Notes: generated by a model not told the origin, from the sequence alone. DNA of 53,642 nucleotides from an uncultured Aquiluna sp. (GCA_913057795.1 CAJXOD010000007.1:1-53642), one strand, 5' to 3'. Shown: positions 17,902 through 27,420, numbered from the stretch's first letter. A program made the numbers and translations.

Positions 17902-18498
17902 TTGTTCGTTCTCCCCGACGACTTACCAATAGCGCTTACTCCTTTTACCTTCCTGCTTGGAACCTGGAGCGGCTCTGGAGTGGTCAGCTATCCAGTTGAG
18001 GGAACCGCTACAACTGAAATCGAATTTTTCCAAAGGGTCGAATTCACCCCTTTGTCCACTGGGAAACTTGAATACCGCTCAATTGTGTCGGACTCCAAGG
18101 GCGGCCTAATTGTCCAAGAGCAGGGTTACTGGATGCTTGCGCAAATAAGCACCGCGGACCAACCCGGACCCGGTCTTTTGCCCGGAACCGGGAAGCCCAT
18201 AATTGAAACTCGTGACGATTTGGAGTTACTCAGAAACGTCAACGATGGCTTTGAAATCGAAGCAATCATCACCAATTCGGACTCTGTTTCCGAGCTCTAC
18301 TTCGGCCAGATAAAGGGTGCAAGAGTCGACATCGCGACTGACGCAGTTCTAAGGTCGCCTAATTCTAAGGAATACACGGCGGGCCAACGCATGTTCGGAC
18401 TAGTAGATGGTGCTCTACTTTGGGCATGGGACATGGCGGCCATCGGCAGCCCTTTACGGTCCCACGCATCGGCGAGATTGGAGAAGCAGGTTGACTGA
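17902..18498 (+). CDS. Nitrobindin-like heme-binding beta-barrel (peroxynitrite isomerase family)
   Basis: A 198-residue protein from the TTG at 17902 (AAGGG lies 11 bases upstream). A longer reading frame exists upstream but overlaps the preceding microprotein gene and has no similarity. The motif FLLGTWSGSG near the N-terminus is the GxWxGxG signature of nitrobindins, ten-stranded barrels that bind heme b. The heme-ligand His is expected in the C-terminal segment LRSHASARLEK. Family members react with NO or isomerise peroxynitrite. The neighbour ygfZ overlaps by 8 bases, an arrangement common in actinobacteria. Confidence 0.85.
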   Translation: MFVLPDDLPIALTPFTFLLGTWSGSGVVSYPVEGTATTEIEFFQRVEFTPLSTGKLEYRSIVSDSKGGLIVQEQGYWMLAQISTADQPGPGLLPGTGKPIIETRDDLELLRNVNDGFEIEAIITNSDSVSELYFGQIKGARVDIATDAVLRSPNSKEYTAGQRMFGLVDGALLWAWDMAAIGSPLRSHASARLEKQVD

Positions 18499-19459
18499 CC
18501 ACTACGGCAACCCTCTTCTTGAGCAGCGCAAGCTTTTGTCGCATGACGCATTCGTTGAGCGAACTGATCAGCGGGTTTTTGAAGTAAATGGGCCGGATGC
18601 GAAGAGCTGGCTGCACTCACTGCTATCGCAGAACATCATGAATCTAAAAGATGGGCAAAGCGCCGAGGCACTCTTGCTAACGCCCCAGGGAAGAATCGAG
18701 CACCAGCTAAAAATAATTGCCACTGAAGCTGGCGTCTCAATCATCACCGCCGCAGACCACCTGGAGCCTTTGATTGCTTGGCTTCGAAAAATGGTTTTCC
18801 GATCAAAGGTTGAGATAACTGAGCGTGCGGACCTGAAGGTAATCGGCGGGTTCTTTATCCGGGAGGGCTTGTGCTGGATCGACAAGTTTGACGGTGAGCC
18901 AGTCGGTTCGGTACGTTATGCCGCAAACCGGGCCGAATTTCCCTACCGCGAGTACTTGCTGGAAGACGCCCCGACTGACCTTGTGCCATCCGGGCTATTG
19001 GCCTATGAGGCTCTCCGCATCAGCGTCGGTCGACCGGAGATAAAAGACGTTGACGATCGCTCTTTACCTCACGAGTTTGACTGGCTCTCTTCGGCTGTTC
19101 ACCTAAGCAAAGGTTGCTACCGAGGCCAAGAGGCCGTTGCAAAGGTCCATAATCTAGGTCATCCTCCAAGAAGGTTGATTATCTTGAACCTTGAGCAGGG
19201 CGATGTTTTGGCAAGCAAAGATGACAAAGTTTTTTACCAAGAAAAAGAAGTTGGCAAAGTCGTCGCGGGTGCTCTCCATTACGAAACCGGGTCGTTAGCC
19301 CTGGCGCTAGTGAATCGAAATACTCCATACCTCGATCTGTTCATCGAATCTGGTAGCTTCCGCGTCTCTGCCATGCAAGAAGTCCTAGTGCCTCACGACG
19401 CTGGAAAGGCGGCGGATCTTCCAAGGCCCGCGGCCTTCAAGCTCACCGGCCGGAAATGA
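18491..19459 (+). CDS. ygfZ: Folate-binding protein YgfZ / CAF17
   Basis: 322 residues from the TTG at 18491, which overlaps the upstream stop (TTGACTGA) and has GGAGAAG just before it. The hallmark KGCYRGQEAVAKV, with the conserved Cys of the K-x-C-Y-x-G-Q-E motif, lies near residue 212. The N-terminal GcvT-like folate-binding region begins with FEVNGPDAKSWLHSLLSQN. YgfZ proteins use tetrahydrofolate to help assemble or repair certain Fe-S enzymes. It overlaps the FUSC gene start by four bases (ATGA). Confidence 0.92.
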   Translation: MTDHYGNPLLEQRKLLSHDAFVERTDQRVFEVNGPDAKSWLHSLLSQNIMNLKDGQSAEALLLTPQGRIEHQLKIIATEAGVSIITAADHLEPLIAWLRKMVFRSKVEITERADLKVIGGFFIREGLCWIDKFDGEPVGSVRYAANRAEFPYREYLLEDAPTDLVPSGLLAYEALRISVGRPEIKDVDDRSLPHEFDWLSSAVHLSKGCYRGQEAVAKVHNLGHPPRRLIILNLEQGDVLASKDDKVFYQEKEVGKVVAGALHYETGSLALALVNRNTPYLDLFIESGSFRVSAMQEVLVPHDAGKAADLPRPAAFKLTGRK

Positions 19460-20523
19460 ACCGATTTGTAATTAGGTTCTCCTTCGCCAGGGTTAGAGAT
19501 TCATTTTGGACAATCGGGCAAATAGTCCTTGCTGCGCTGTCTTCCTATCTCTTCGCACGCTATGTTCTCGGCCACCAAGTGCCATTATTGGCGGTCACGG
19601 TGGCCATCTCTTCACTGGGTTTCAGTCGTGACACCAAGCCCAAGCAGGTTTTGCTCACGGCCATAGCTATGTTCTCGGGAGTTGTTCTAAGCGAAACCCT
19701 CCTTCAAACCTTCGGCAGCGGGGCTGTGCAGTTAGCGGTTGCAATACTGCTTGCTCTAATGATCGCGAGACTCTTCACGTCTAACCCGGCTTTTACAATA
19801 ACCGTTGCGATTCAGGCCGTTTTGGTCCAGTTGATGCAGACTCCAGTTACCGGTATCTACTCTCGGGCGATTGATGGTTTGATTGGCGGAGCCATTGCCC
19901 TGATCTTTGTATCACTAATGCCACGCAATCCAATCAAGTTGGCCAGACAAGACTCAAAGGCTTTGTTTCTGGTGTTTAGAAACACGCTTTCAACCGTTGC
20001 GACAGTGCTGAGATCTCCAAACGCTGATTTAGCCGATCAGGCTCTCACCGACATTCGCAAAACTCAGCCCTTGGTCGACAACTGGCAAAGCTCGCTGGAA
20101 AGCGCGCTTGCGATCAGCAAGATTTCTCCGTTTTATCGTTGGACCACAAGGGAGATCAGTCAGCAATGGCAGGTCGCCGCGGGCATGGATTTGGCCACCA
20201 GAAACCTTAGGGTCCTGACCAGGCGAGTTCATTTTTTAATCAAGGACGAAAAACCACGGCCTCAACTTGCTGATTTAGTGGGAAAGATAATCATTGCTAC
20301 CGAGTTACTTGAGCAAACTTCCGATGATTTTTCAGTAACGCAAAAGGCCAAGAAGTATCTGAGAAAAATTCCACCCAGCTTGAGCCCAACGGTTTTTGAT
20401 CCACCCCTGACGATCTCGGAAAGCGCTCTGCTTCTGGAAATTAGGCCACTCTTCGTGGACCTTGCTGTTGCAGCTGGCATAGCCGCAGACCAGGCCAGGT
20501 CGCTGCTGCCTAAGGTTGACTAA
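19456..20523 (+). CDS. FUSC / aromatic acid exporter family membrane protein
   Basis: A 355-residue protein with about six N-terminal transmembrane segments (about 17-160), including [20 protein letters not shown], and a soluble helical C-terminal half. This matches FUSC/ArAE family proteins of roughly half the usual full length, as in many Gram-positive bacteria. Substrates in characterised members are aromatic acids or fusaric acid; none can be assigned here. ATG overlaps the ygfZ stop. Confidence 0.82.
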   Translation: MNRFVIRFSFARVRDSFWTIGQIVLAALSSYLFARYVLGHQVPLLAVTVAISSLGFSRDTKPKQVLLTAIAMFSGVVLSETLLQTFGSGAVQLAVAILLALMIARLFTSNPAFTITVAIQAVLVQLMQTPVTGIYSRAIDGLIGGAIALIFVSLMPRNPIKLARQDSKALFLVFRNTLSTVATVLRSPNADLADQALTDIRKTQPLVDNWQSSLESALAISKISPFYRWTTREISQQWQVAAGMDLATRNLRVLTRRVHFLIKDEKPRPQLADLVGKIIIATELLEQTSDDFSVTQKAKKYLRKIPPSLSPTVFDPPLTISESALLLEIRPLFVDLAVAAGIAADQARSLLPKVD

Positions 20524-20533
20524 GCTCTTCCGT

Positions 20534-21280
20534 ATGACCTACGACCTAATCCTGCTGCGCCACGGCAATTCGACATGGAACCAGAAAAACCTCTTCACTG
20601 GATGGGTGGATGTTGATTTGACTGACCAGGGGAGACAGGAAGCCAGAAGCGCCGGAGAGCTCATCGAGGCTTCTGGGCTAAAGCCAGATATTCTCTACAC
20701 TTCGGTCCTAAAGCGAGCGATAAATACCGCTCACATCGCCCTCGATCAAATGGACCGAAACTGGATCGAAACTCTGCGCTCTTGGAGATTGAACGAGAGG
20801 CACTATGGGGCTCTGCAGGGGTTAGATAAAGCCGAGACTTTGGAAAAATACGGCCCGGAGCAATTCCAGATATGGCGAAGGGGCTTTGATTCTCCGCCTC
20901 CGGCGATTGCCGAAAATTCTCAATACTCCCAGGCTCACGATGAGCGTTATAAAGACCTCGGAAAAGATTTACCTGACACCGAGTGCCTGAAAGATGTCTT
21001 AGTAAGAATGCTTCCCTACTGGGAAAGCGACATCGCTAAATCTCTTAGAGAAAACAAGACGGTTTTGGTCACCGCACACGGCAACTCTCTTCGGGCGCTG
21101 GTCAAGCACTTAGACGGCATTGGCGATGATGAAATTACCGATCTGAACATCCCAACCGGAGTTCCGCTTTACTACCAGCTTGATGCAGACCTTCAGCCAG
21201 TTGAACCGGGTGGTCGTTATCTAGATCCTGAAGCGGCTAAAGCTGGAGCTGATGCAGTCGCATCTCAGGGAAAGCACTAA
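20534..21280 (+). CDS. gpmA: 2,3-bisphosphoglycerate-dependent phosphoglycerate mutase
   Basis: 248 residues from ATG 20534; a TTG 18 bases upstream is in frame but would add a tail overlapping the FUSC gene. Catalytic motif [15 protein letters not shown] carries the phosphohistidine, followed by [14 protein letters not shown], the [14 protein letters not shown] loop and a second His in [15 protein letters not shown]. It interconverts 3- and 2-phosphoglycerate in glycolysis and gluconeogenesis. The stop overlaps the phoU stop tail to tail by three bases. Confidence 0.96.
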   Translation: MTYDLILLRHGNSTWNQKNLFTGWVDVDLTDQGRQEARSAGELIEASGLKPDILYTSVLKRAINTAHIALDQMDRNWIETLRSWRLNERHYGALQGLDKAETLEKYGPEQFQIWRRGFDSPPPAIAENSQYSQAHDERYKDLGKDLPDTECLKDVLVRMLPYWESDIAKSLRENKTVLVTAHGNSLRALVKHLDGIGDDEITDLNIPTGVPLYYQLDADLQPVEPGGRYLDPEAAKAGADAVASQGKH

Positions 21281-21927
21281 CTAAGTTCTTGCCAGTCTCC
21301 AGTTTGCAGAAAGCTCACCTTGGATGAAATATCCACAACGTGGTCGGCAAATCGCTCGAAGTAACGGGACGCCAGTGTTACGTCAACCGTGAACATGGCA
21401 TTTTCGGACCAATCTGGACCCAGCACGACGTCGAAGACTTTTCTGTGAAGTAGATCCACTGCCTCGTCCTCGGCCTGAATCTCACGAGCCAAGTCAACAT
21501 CGGTATCCCTTAGCAAGATAATTACCTTGTCGGCAAGTTTCAGATTCAGCCGTGCCATCTCTTCGAAGGTGCCACGAAGGGAATCGGGGACCGCGGAGCC
21601 GGGGTAACGGTAGCGGGCGATTGCGGCGATGTGTGAAGCAAGTGAGCCCATGCGCTCTATGGAAGCGCTCATTCGAAGTGCTGACACCAAAATTCGCAGA
21701 TCTCTTGCAACCGGCGATTGAGTCGCCAAAATCTTTATCACAAGCTCATCAAGGTCCAAAGCGCGTTCTTCGTTGGCGTCGGTCAACGCAAGAGCTTCAT
21801 CGGCCAGCGAAACATCGCTAGTTAGAAACGCCGTTGAGGCCTTTTGCATGATTATGCGGGCATTTTTCGCCAGGTCGACCAGACGGGTCTGGACTTCAAT
21901 CAGTTCCTGCTGGAATACTGCGCGCAT
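21277..21927 (-). CDS. phoU: Phosphate signalling protein PhoU
   Basis: A 216-residue helical protein made of two PhoU repeats, each a three-helix bundle with Glu/Asp metal-binding residues: [20 protein letters not shown] in the first and the helix around [19 protein letters not shown] in the second. PhoU links the Pst transporter to the sensor kinase and represses the phosphate regulon when phosphate is plentiful. It diverges from senX3-regX3, sharing a 177-base intergenic region with a candidate operator. Confidence 0.95.
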   Translation of the reverse strand: MRAVFQQELIEVQTRLVDLAKNARIIMQKASTAFLTSDVSLADEALALTDANEERALDLDELVIKILATQSPVARDLRILVSALRMSASIERMGSLASHIAAIARYRYPGSAVPDSLRGTFEEMARLNLKLADKVIILLRDTDVDLAREIQAEDEAVDLLHRKVFDVVLGPDWSENAMFTVDVTLASRYFERFADHVVDISSKVSFLQTGDWQELS

Positions 21928-22070
21928 TTTTTCCTAACTGCTTCATAATTTCTTGAAAGATGCCCGAGTGTCCCACCGCTATTCAAATTTCAGATTAACT
22001 TCGAACTAATCGGCGGGAAACTAGCGCTTATAAATAGAAATTTACACCTAGTCTTAAGACAAAGCCGGTT

Positions 22071-22085
22071 GTTTACTTGGTAAAC
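22071..22085 (+). promoter_or_regulatory. Candidate RegX3 operator upstream of senX3
   Basis: GTTTACTTGGTAAAC: the first 11 bases equal the motif ahead of pstS (13667-13681, minus strand), and here the second half is inverted instead of direct. It ends 19 bases before the senX3 start and lies 143 bases before phoU, so it could govern both. RegX3 binding is inferred. Confidence 0.5.
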
Positions 22086-22104
22086 ACAACATTAGGAAGA
22101 ACTC

Positions 22105-23166
22105 TTGGGCATTCTTGGCAACAGAAAAGTGGACCAGGCCGACGCTCGTCAGGTTGATGCTTTCGAGATTGTGGCGGCTCAGGTCGTCGATGTCCTCGCA
22201 ACCGCGGGAGTGGTGTTGGATGAGCGGAACATGGTTTTGCGAGCATCGCCCGGGGCTATTCAATTTGGACTGGTTCAAAATAGACACTTGATTCACTCGG
22301 CCCTGGTTGGTCTAGTCGAAGAGGCCAGGTCAACGTCGGGAGCCGCCGAACAAGAACTTCAGATCGAAGCTGGTCTCCAGCGAGAACAGCTTTGGGTGCA
22401 TGCACGCGCTGCCAAGTTCGGCGATCGCTATGTCATGTTGTTAGTCGACGACCGAACCGAGGCAAAGCGACTGGAAGTAACCAGAAGAGATTTCGTAGCA
22501 AACGTGTCCCATGAGCTCAAAACCCCAATTGGAGCAATAAGCCTGCTAACCGAGGCGATTGCAGGTGCTCAGGATGACCCGGATACCATCAAGAAATTCT
22601 CGGCCTCACTTCAGAAGGAAGCGGCCCGGCTTGGCAGCCTGGTTCAGGAGCTGATGCAGCTGTCCAGAGTGCAAGGCGCAAATCTTTCTGACACCGCTGT
22701 CGAGCTTGATTTGGCTCTGGTCATCAACGATGCGGTAGATCGTAATCAGGTGCTCGCCGAGCAGCGTGGAGTGAAGCTAGTAACCAATGCGAAGAAGGGC
22801 TCTCGTATGGTTGGAGACTACGAAATGCTCACCACTGCGGTTCGAAACTTGGTCGAAAACGCCATCGCGTATTCAGACAAAGGGTCTCAAGTTGGAATCG
22901 GGCTAAAGGAAGTTGGTGGAGTGGCGGAAATCGCGGTCACCGACTCCGGTATTGGAATCTCAGAGGACGATCAAGAGCGCATATTCGAACGCTTCTACCG
23001 CGTCGACCCATCGCGGTCTAGAGACACTGGTGGCTCAGGCCTGGGGCTCTCAATCGTTAAGCATGCGGCGTCGAATCATAAGGGCGATGTCAGATTATTT
23101 TCAAAAGAGGGCGTCGGAAGCACTTTCACGCTTAGGTTACCCATTCAAAACAGGGAGACAAATTGA
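22105..23166 (+). CDS. senX3: Phosphate sensor histidine kinase SenX3 (soluble form)
   Basis: 353 residues from the TTG at 22105 (AGGAAG five bases upstream). A PAS-like segment (about 25-115) leads into the dimerisation domain with the phospho-acceptor His in NVSHELKTPIG. The ATPase domain has N box NLVENAIAYS, G1 DSGIGIS, F box FERFYRVDPSRS and G2 GGSGLGLSIVKHA. Family members usually begin with two membrane spans; none is present here, and an in-frame TAG at 22093-22095 rules out a start further upstream. Overlaps regX3 by four bases. Confidence 0.93.
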   Translation: MGILGNRKVDQADARQVDAFEIVAAQVVDVLATAGVVLDERNMVLRASPGAIQFGLVQNRHLIHSALVGLVEEARSTSGAAEQELQIEAGLQREQLWVHARAAKFGDRYVMLLVDDRTEAKRLEVTRRDFVANVSHELKTPIGAISLLTEAIAGAQDDPDTIKKFSASLQKEAARLGSLVQELMQLSRVQGANLSDTAVELDLALVINDAVDRNQVLAEQRGVKLVTNAKKGSRMVGDYEMLTTAVRNLVENAIAYSDKGSQVGIGLKEVGGVAEIAVTDSGIGISEDDQERIFERFYRVDPSRSRDTGGSGLGLSIVKHAASNHKGDVRLFSKEGVGSTFTLRLPIQNRETN

Positions 23167-23843
23167 CCAGAGTTTTAGTTGTTGAGGACGAGCAAAACCT
23201 TCGGGAACCTCTTGTTTATCTTTTGCAAAAAGAGGGGTACGACGTCATTGAGGCCGAGGACGGACGCAGTGCCATTGACATCTTCTTCAGCTTGGGTGCC
23301 GACTTGGTGCTTTTGGATCTCATGCTCCCGGGGGTAAACGGCAACGAGGTCTGCAGGGCAATCCGGGCCGAGAGCCAGGTCCCAATAATCATGATTACCG
23401 CTAAGGATTCTGAAATAGACAAGGTTGTAGGGCTCGAAATTGGTGCCGATGACTACGTTACGAAACCTTATTCATCCCGAGAACTGCTCGCGAGAATGAA
23501 GGCTGTTCTTAGACGAGGAACCGAAACCGCCACGATTTCCACCGGCTTAATCAAGGCGGGTCCGGTTGAAATGGATCTCGAGCGCCACACGGTTACAGTC
23601 AACGGCGAACGAATTCAGATGCCGCTCAAGGAATTCGAGCTCCTTGAGCTGCTAATGGAAAACGTCAACCGTGTGCTAACCCGAGGTCAAATTATTGACC
23701 GAGTTTGGGGCTCAAATTACTTTGGTGACACAAAAACTCTGGATGTTCACGTGAAGAGAATTAGATCAAAGATCGAAGAAGATCCGGCCAGGCCCGTTCA
23801 TCTGACAACCGTCCGAGGTCTGGGATACAAGTTCGAGGCGTAG
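23163..23843 (+). CDS. regX3: Phosphate response regulator RegX3
   Basis: A 226-residue OmpR-family regulator. The receiver domain has acidic residues in VVEDEQNLR, phospho-acceptor Asp in LVLLDLMLPG, the Thr in MITAKDSE, and Lys in YVTKPYSSRELLARM. The winged helix (about 130-225) includes PLKEFELLELLM and DTKTLDVHVKRIRSKIE. Paired with SenX3 it activates pst, phoU and related genes during phosphate limitation. Translationally coupled to senX3. Confidence 0.95.
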   Translation: MTRVLVVEDEQNLREPLVYLLQKEGYDVIEAEDGRSAIDIFFSLGADLVLLDLMLPGVNGNEVCRAIRAESQVPIIMITAKDSEIDKVVGLEIGADDYVTKPYSSRELLARMKAVLRRGTETATISTGLIKAGPVEMDLERHTVTVNGERIQMPLKEFELLELLMENVNRVLTRGQIIDRVWGSNYFGDTKTLDVHVKRIRSKIEEDPARPVHLTTVRGLGYKFEA

Positions 23844-23848
23844 TTTTT

Positions 23849-24322
23849 TTAGTCCAGAAGCTCAAGAAATGGGCGGTACTCCTCAAGGGAGCCGTCGAGC
23901 ACTGGAACAGCTAGTTGTATCGGGCTCTTTCCGTCGCTCACAAAAATAGTGTGCATCGAGCCTGGTCCCTCGGCAATTTCCAACAGAATTCCGAGATTGC
24001 CACCGTAGCCAAGGTCGTACTTGGCTTTGGGCCCTACTTCGAATTCGTAGACGGTTCGATTGTTGTCTTGATCAACAGTCTGAATATTTGCGCTGATAGC
24101 GGTATCGGAACTGTTAACAAAAGAGCCAATAAGAACTGCCTGAGGTCCTTCGGATTTGATGAACAGCAGATTTCTTGCCTTCAAGCTTCCAATGTCACTA
24201 ACAACCCCATCGCTTGGAGAGTAGGGGTCTAGCGAGGATACGTTCCTGCTCAACGAGCAACCGGAAAGTGCAACGACGGTTAGAACCGTGGCCAAAAGGG
24301 CAGTTAATTTCTTGATTTGCAA
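23849..24322 (-). CDS. LpqE-like lipoprotein
   Basis: A 157-residue lipoprotein with lipobox ALSGC (lipid on Cys22) and a beta-rich domain: VSDIGSLKARNLLFIKS, then VLIGSFVNSSDTAISANI, typical of LpqE/PCuAC-like immunoglobulin folds. Its place, divergent from carD-ispDF, matches mycobacterial lpqE next to carD, as I recall. PCuAC-type proteins chaperone copper, but the Met/His ligands of that motif are not evident, so copper binding is doubtful. It ends five bases from the regX3 stop on the other strand. Confidence 0.75.
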   Translation of the reverse strand: MQIKKLTALLATVLTVVALSGCSLSRNVSSLDPYSPSDGVVSDIGSLKARNLLFIKSEGPQAVLIGSFVNSSDTAISANIQTVDQDNNRTVYEFEVGPKAKYDLGYGGNLGILLEIAEGPGSMHTIFVSDGKSPIQLAVPVLDGSLEEYRPFLELLD

Positions 24323-24413
24323 GGGACCTCCGCATTAGCTAACGCCTAAAGTCTAGCCTAGGTAATTGGCGGGAACTGTGGTAAAATAAGGGCTTTGAAG
24401 CCGAGAGAAGTGT

Positions 24414-24896
24414 ATGAAGTTTGAAGTTGGCGAAACAGTTGTTTATCCTCACCACGGTGCCGCAGAAATTATCGAAGTTTCGAAAAAAACCGTTCGCGGT
24501 GAGTCCCAAACCTATCTAAAGCTTCGAGTGGCTCAAGGTGATTTGATTATCCAGGTTCCAGCCGCAAACGTAGAAATGGTCGGCGTAAGAGACGTAATTG
24601 ATAAAAAGGGCGTCAAGCAGGTCTTTGATGTGCTGAGAGCCGAGTTCGTCGAGGAGCCAACTAACTGGTCTAGGCGCTATAAAGCGAACTTAGAAAAGCT
24701 AGCGTCTGGCGATGTTGTAAAGGTTTCCGAGGTAGTTCGCGACCTATGGCGTCGTGACCAGGACCGAGGCTTGAGTGCTGGCGAGAAGCGAATGTTGGCC
24801 AAGGCAAGACAGATTCTTATTTCGGAGCTTGCCCTTGCACGCAAGGTCGATGAGGAAAAGGCGTCTGCTGAGCTTGACAAGGTATTGGCAAGCTAA
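24414..24896 (+). CDS. carD: RNA polymerase-binding regulator CarD
   Basis: A 160-residue protein. The N-terminal RID/Tudor-like domain starts [19 protein letters not shown] and binds the RNA polymerase beta subunit; the C-terminal helical domain (about 65-155) contains [19 protein letters not shown] with the Trp that wedges into promoter DNA. CarD stabilises open complexes, notably at rRNA promoters, and is essential in mycobacteria. A GAGAGAAG site precedes the ATG and a TAAAAT -10-like element lies at 24382-24387. Heads carD-ispDF-cysS-rlmB. Confidence 0.95.
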   Translation: MKFEVGETVVYPHHGAAEIIEVSKKTVRGESQTYLKLRVAQGDLIIQVPAANVEMVGVRDVIDKKGVKQVFDVLRAEFVEEPTNWSRRYKANLEKLASGDVVKVSEVVRDLWRRDQDRGLSAGEKRMLAKARQILISELALARKVDEEKASAELDKVLAS

Positions 24897-24899
24897 CAA

Positions 24900-26018
24900 A
24901 TGACCGTAGCGGTGGTGTTGGTCTCTGCCGGCAAGGGCGCAAGGCTTGGGGCGTCAGTTCCAAAGGCTGTGGTGTCGGTAGCCGGGAAGACCTTATTAGA
25001 GCTTTCCTTGATGCACATTTCGGAATTCAAGCCGGACCAGCTGATTGTGGTCGCGCCAGAGGGCCTGACGGCTGAGTTCGAAAGACTAACGTCCAAATTC
25101 TTCCTGGATTTCAAAGTCGTGACTGGTGGCAGTACGAGACAAAAGTCCGTGGCCGCCGGCATGAAAGAAGTGACATCCGATTTTGTTCTGGTGCACGATG
25201 CTGCTCGGGCTTTCACTCCAAAAGAGGTGTTTGACCGCGTAAAAGGGGCGCTCGAGTGGGCGGATTGCGTTGTCCCAACAATTAAGCTTTCGGACACCGT
25301 AAAGCAGGTGAATGATCACTGGGTCGATAAGACCGTTGATCGCAACCAGCTCAGACTTGTGCAAACCCCTCAAGGGTTCAGAGTTTCGACTCTAAGAGAC
25401 GGCTTAGCTAAGGCGTCTGGAGACTTTACGGATGAAGCGGGGCTTCTCGAGTCCATAGGGGTACCCACCGCGATAGTCGATGGTCACGAGCACGGCTTCA
25501 AGGTGACTACTCCTTCAGACCTTGAGCGCGCCCGCGCAATCTTTGCAGATGTTCGCTCTGGAATTGGAGTTGATGCGCACCAGTTCAGTGAATCGGGGAC
25601 GCTGATGTTGGGCTGCTTGGAATGGCCCGAATATCGATTGCTTTCTGGGCACAGCGATGGAGACGCAGTGGCCCACGCGATTGTGGATGCGCTTCTTGCC
25701 GCCGCCAGCCTGGGAGACATTGGTTCTAATTTTGGAACTGATAGACCCGAGTACCAAGGAGCTAGCGGCGAGCTTTTCTTGAGAGAAGCCCTTAGGTTGC
25801 TGTCCGATGCCGGTTTCGAACCGGCCAACGTTTCAGTGCAGGTGGTTGCGGATGAGCCAAAAATCGGTCCGAGGCGATTGGAAATTGAGCAACACCTGAG
25901 CCTAATAATTGGGGCTCCTGTCTCTGTATTAGCTACCACGACTGACGGACTTGGTTTCTTGGCGGACTCAAGGGGAATAGCCGCTGTGGCAACCTCTCTC
26001 GTGAGAATGCGTGGCTAG
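24900..26018 (+). CDS. ispDF: Bifunctional IspD/IspF (MEP isoprenoid pathway)
   Basis: A 372-residue fusion. Residues 1-215 are IspD, 2-C-methyl-D-erythritol 4-phosphate cytidylyltransferase: nucleotide-binding VSAGKGARLGASVPKAV, then LVHDAARAF and DRNQLRLVQTPQGF. Residues 216-372 are IspF, cyclodiphosphate synthase: metal ligands in GVDAHQF, then LSGHSDGDAVAHAI and LGDIGSNF. Many actinobacteria keep the two as separate adjacent genes; the fusion is common in Microbacteriaceae. Starts three bases after carD and overlaps cysS by eight bases. Confidence 0.95.
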   Translation: MTVAVVLVSAGKGARLGASVPKAVVSVAGKTLLELSLMHISEFKPDQLIVVAPEGLTAEFERLTSKFFLDFKVVTGGSTRQKSVAAGMKEVTSDFVLVHDAARAFTPKEVFDRVKGALEWADCVVPTIKLSDTVKQVNDHWVDKTVDRNQLRLVQTPQGFRVSTLRDGLAKASGDFTDEAGLLESIGVPTAIVDGHEHGFKVTTPSDLERARAIFADVRSGIGVDAHQFSESGTLMLGCLEWPEYRLLSGHSDGDAVAHAIVDALLAAASLGDIGSNFGTDRPEYQGASGELFLREALRLLSDAGFEPANVSVQVVADEPKIGPRRLEIEQHLSLIIGAPVSVLATTTDGLGFLADSRGIAAVATSLVRMRG

Positions 26019-27420
26019 GCTCTTGAACATGAAGCTTTACGACACAAAAGCCGGCGAACTAAGGGATTTCAAACCTCTAGTTGCGGGTCGGGTTTCCATG
26101 TATGTTTGCGGTCCCACCGTTCAGTCTGCGCCTCACATTGGGCACCTAAGGTCTGCGCTCGTTTACGACCTAATGGCAAGGTGGTTTACGCACCTAGGAC
26201 TTGAAGTTCAACTAGTCAGAAACGTCACGGACATCGATGACAAGGTTTTGGAAAAAGCCGGTGAGCAGTCAGTTGCGTGGTGGGAGTTGGCCTACAAAAA
26301 CGAGCAATTGTTCGCCACTGATTATCGTCGGCTCGCCATTGGACTTCCAGCGCATGAGCCAAGAGCAACTGGTCACATCTCACAGATGATTACTCTCATC
26401 GAAAAGCTTGTTGAGCTCGGTTACGCCTACCAGAGCCTCGATGGCTCAGGGGGCATTTATTTCGACACGGCGAAATGGTCAAAGTACGGCGAACTGACTA
26501 ACCAGAAACTCGATGACATGGAGGGTGAACGCTCAAATCCGGCGAAAATAAATCCTCAGGATTTTGCCCTGTGGAAAGCGGCCAAGTCGACCGAACCAGA
26601 ATCTGCTAACTGGCCCTCTCCTTTTGGTATCGGCCGCCCAGGTTGGCACATTGAGTGTTCAGCCATGGCTGCCCACTATTTAGGGGAGAGTTTCGACATT
26701 CACGGGGGCGGCTTAGACCTTCGGTTCCCTCACCATGAAAATGAACTCGCGCAATCTACTGCAGCTGGCCACGGATTCGCTAACTACTGGGTTCACAACG
26801 GACTGGTGAGTATTCAGGGTCAAAAGATGTCCAAGTCACTCGGGAATTCGATATTGTCAGAGGAGCTATTTGACAAGGTGAGTGACAAAGCTGCCCGTTA
26901 CTACTTGGCCAGCGCTCACTACCGATCAGTCCTTGACTACCATCCCGAGGCAACTATCGAAGCTTCCGCTGCACTTTCAAGGCTCCACGGCTTCGTTGTT
27001 CGGGCAGCCAGGGAACTGAAAGAAACTAGGTTTAGTAATTTTGCAGTCGTTGAGCTGCCCGATGAATTCACTTTGCAAATGAACGATGATTTGAATATTC
27101 CTGGAGCACTTGCTGTTCTCCACGAGAGCGCAACTGCCGGCAACACTGATCTAGACGACCAGCGATTAAGCCAAGCGCACCAGCGCTGGAGCGAGGTAGT
27201 CGGTATGCTCGAGGTTCTAGGTCTTTCCTTGGACACATCGAACCGGACCAATCAAGAGCATCGAGCGCTGGATCAATTGATCCAAACTTTGATTGCCGAG
27301 AGAAATAAAGCTAGAGAAGACAAGAACTATCAACGCGCTGATCAGATACGCGACCAGCTAATAGAAATTGGTATCGAGCTATCTGACTCGACATCTGGAA
27401 CACATTGGAGTTTGAAATAA
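26011..27420 (+). CDS. cysS: Cysteinyl-tRNA synthetase
   Basis: A 469-residue class I aminoacyl-tRNA synthetase. HIGH motif in APHIGHLRSALV, zinc ligands starting with Cys in VCGPTV, then WHIECSAMA and HHENELAQ, and KMSKSLGN. The start could be GTG 26011, TTG 26023 or ATG 26029; homologs begin at about MxLYDT, favouring one of the last two, but none has a decisive ribosome binding site. Its stop overlaps rlmB (TAATG). Confidence 0.96.
   Translation: MARLLNMKLYDTKAGELRDFKPLVAGRVSMYVCGPTVQSAPHIGHLRSALVYDLMARWFTHLGLEVQLVRNVTDIDDKVLEKAGEQSVAWWELAYKNEQLFATDYRRLAIGLPAHEPRATGHISQMITLIEKLVELGYAYQSLDGSGGIYFDTAKWSKYGELTNQKLDDMEGERSNPAKINPQDFALWKAAKSTEPESANWPSPFGIGRPGWHIECSAMAAHYLGESFDIHGGGLDLRFPHHENELAQSTAAGHGFANYWVHNGLVSIQGQKMSKSLGNSILSEELFDKVSDKAARYYLASAHYRSVLDYHPEATIEASAALSRLHGFVVRAARELKETRFSNFAVVELPDEFTLQMNDDLNIPGALAVLHESATAGNTDLDDQRLSQAHQRWSEVVGMLEVLGLSLDTSNRTNQEHRALDQLIQTLIAERNKAREDKNYQRADQIRDQLIEIGIELSDSTSGTHWSLK

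Noticed and set aside
24334..24355. Possible IdeR/DtxR box upstream of the LpqE-like gene
   Set aside because: TTAGCTAACGCCTAA shares letters with the iron box but breaks the palindrome at several positions; no iron gene follows.
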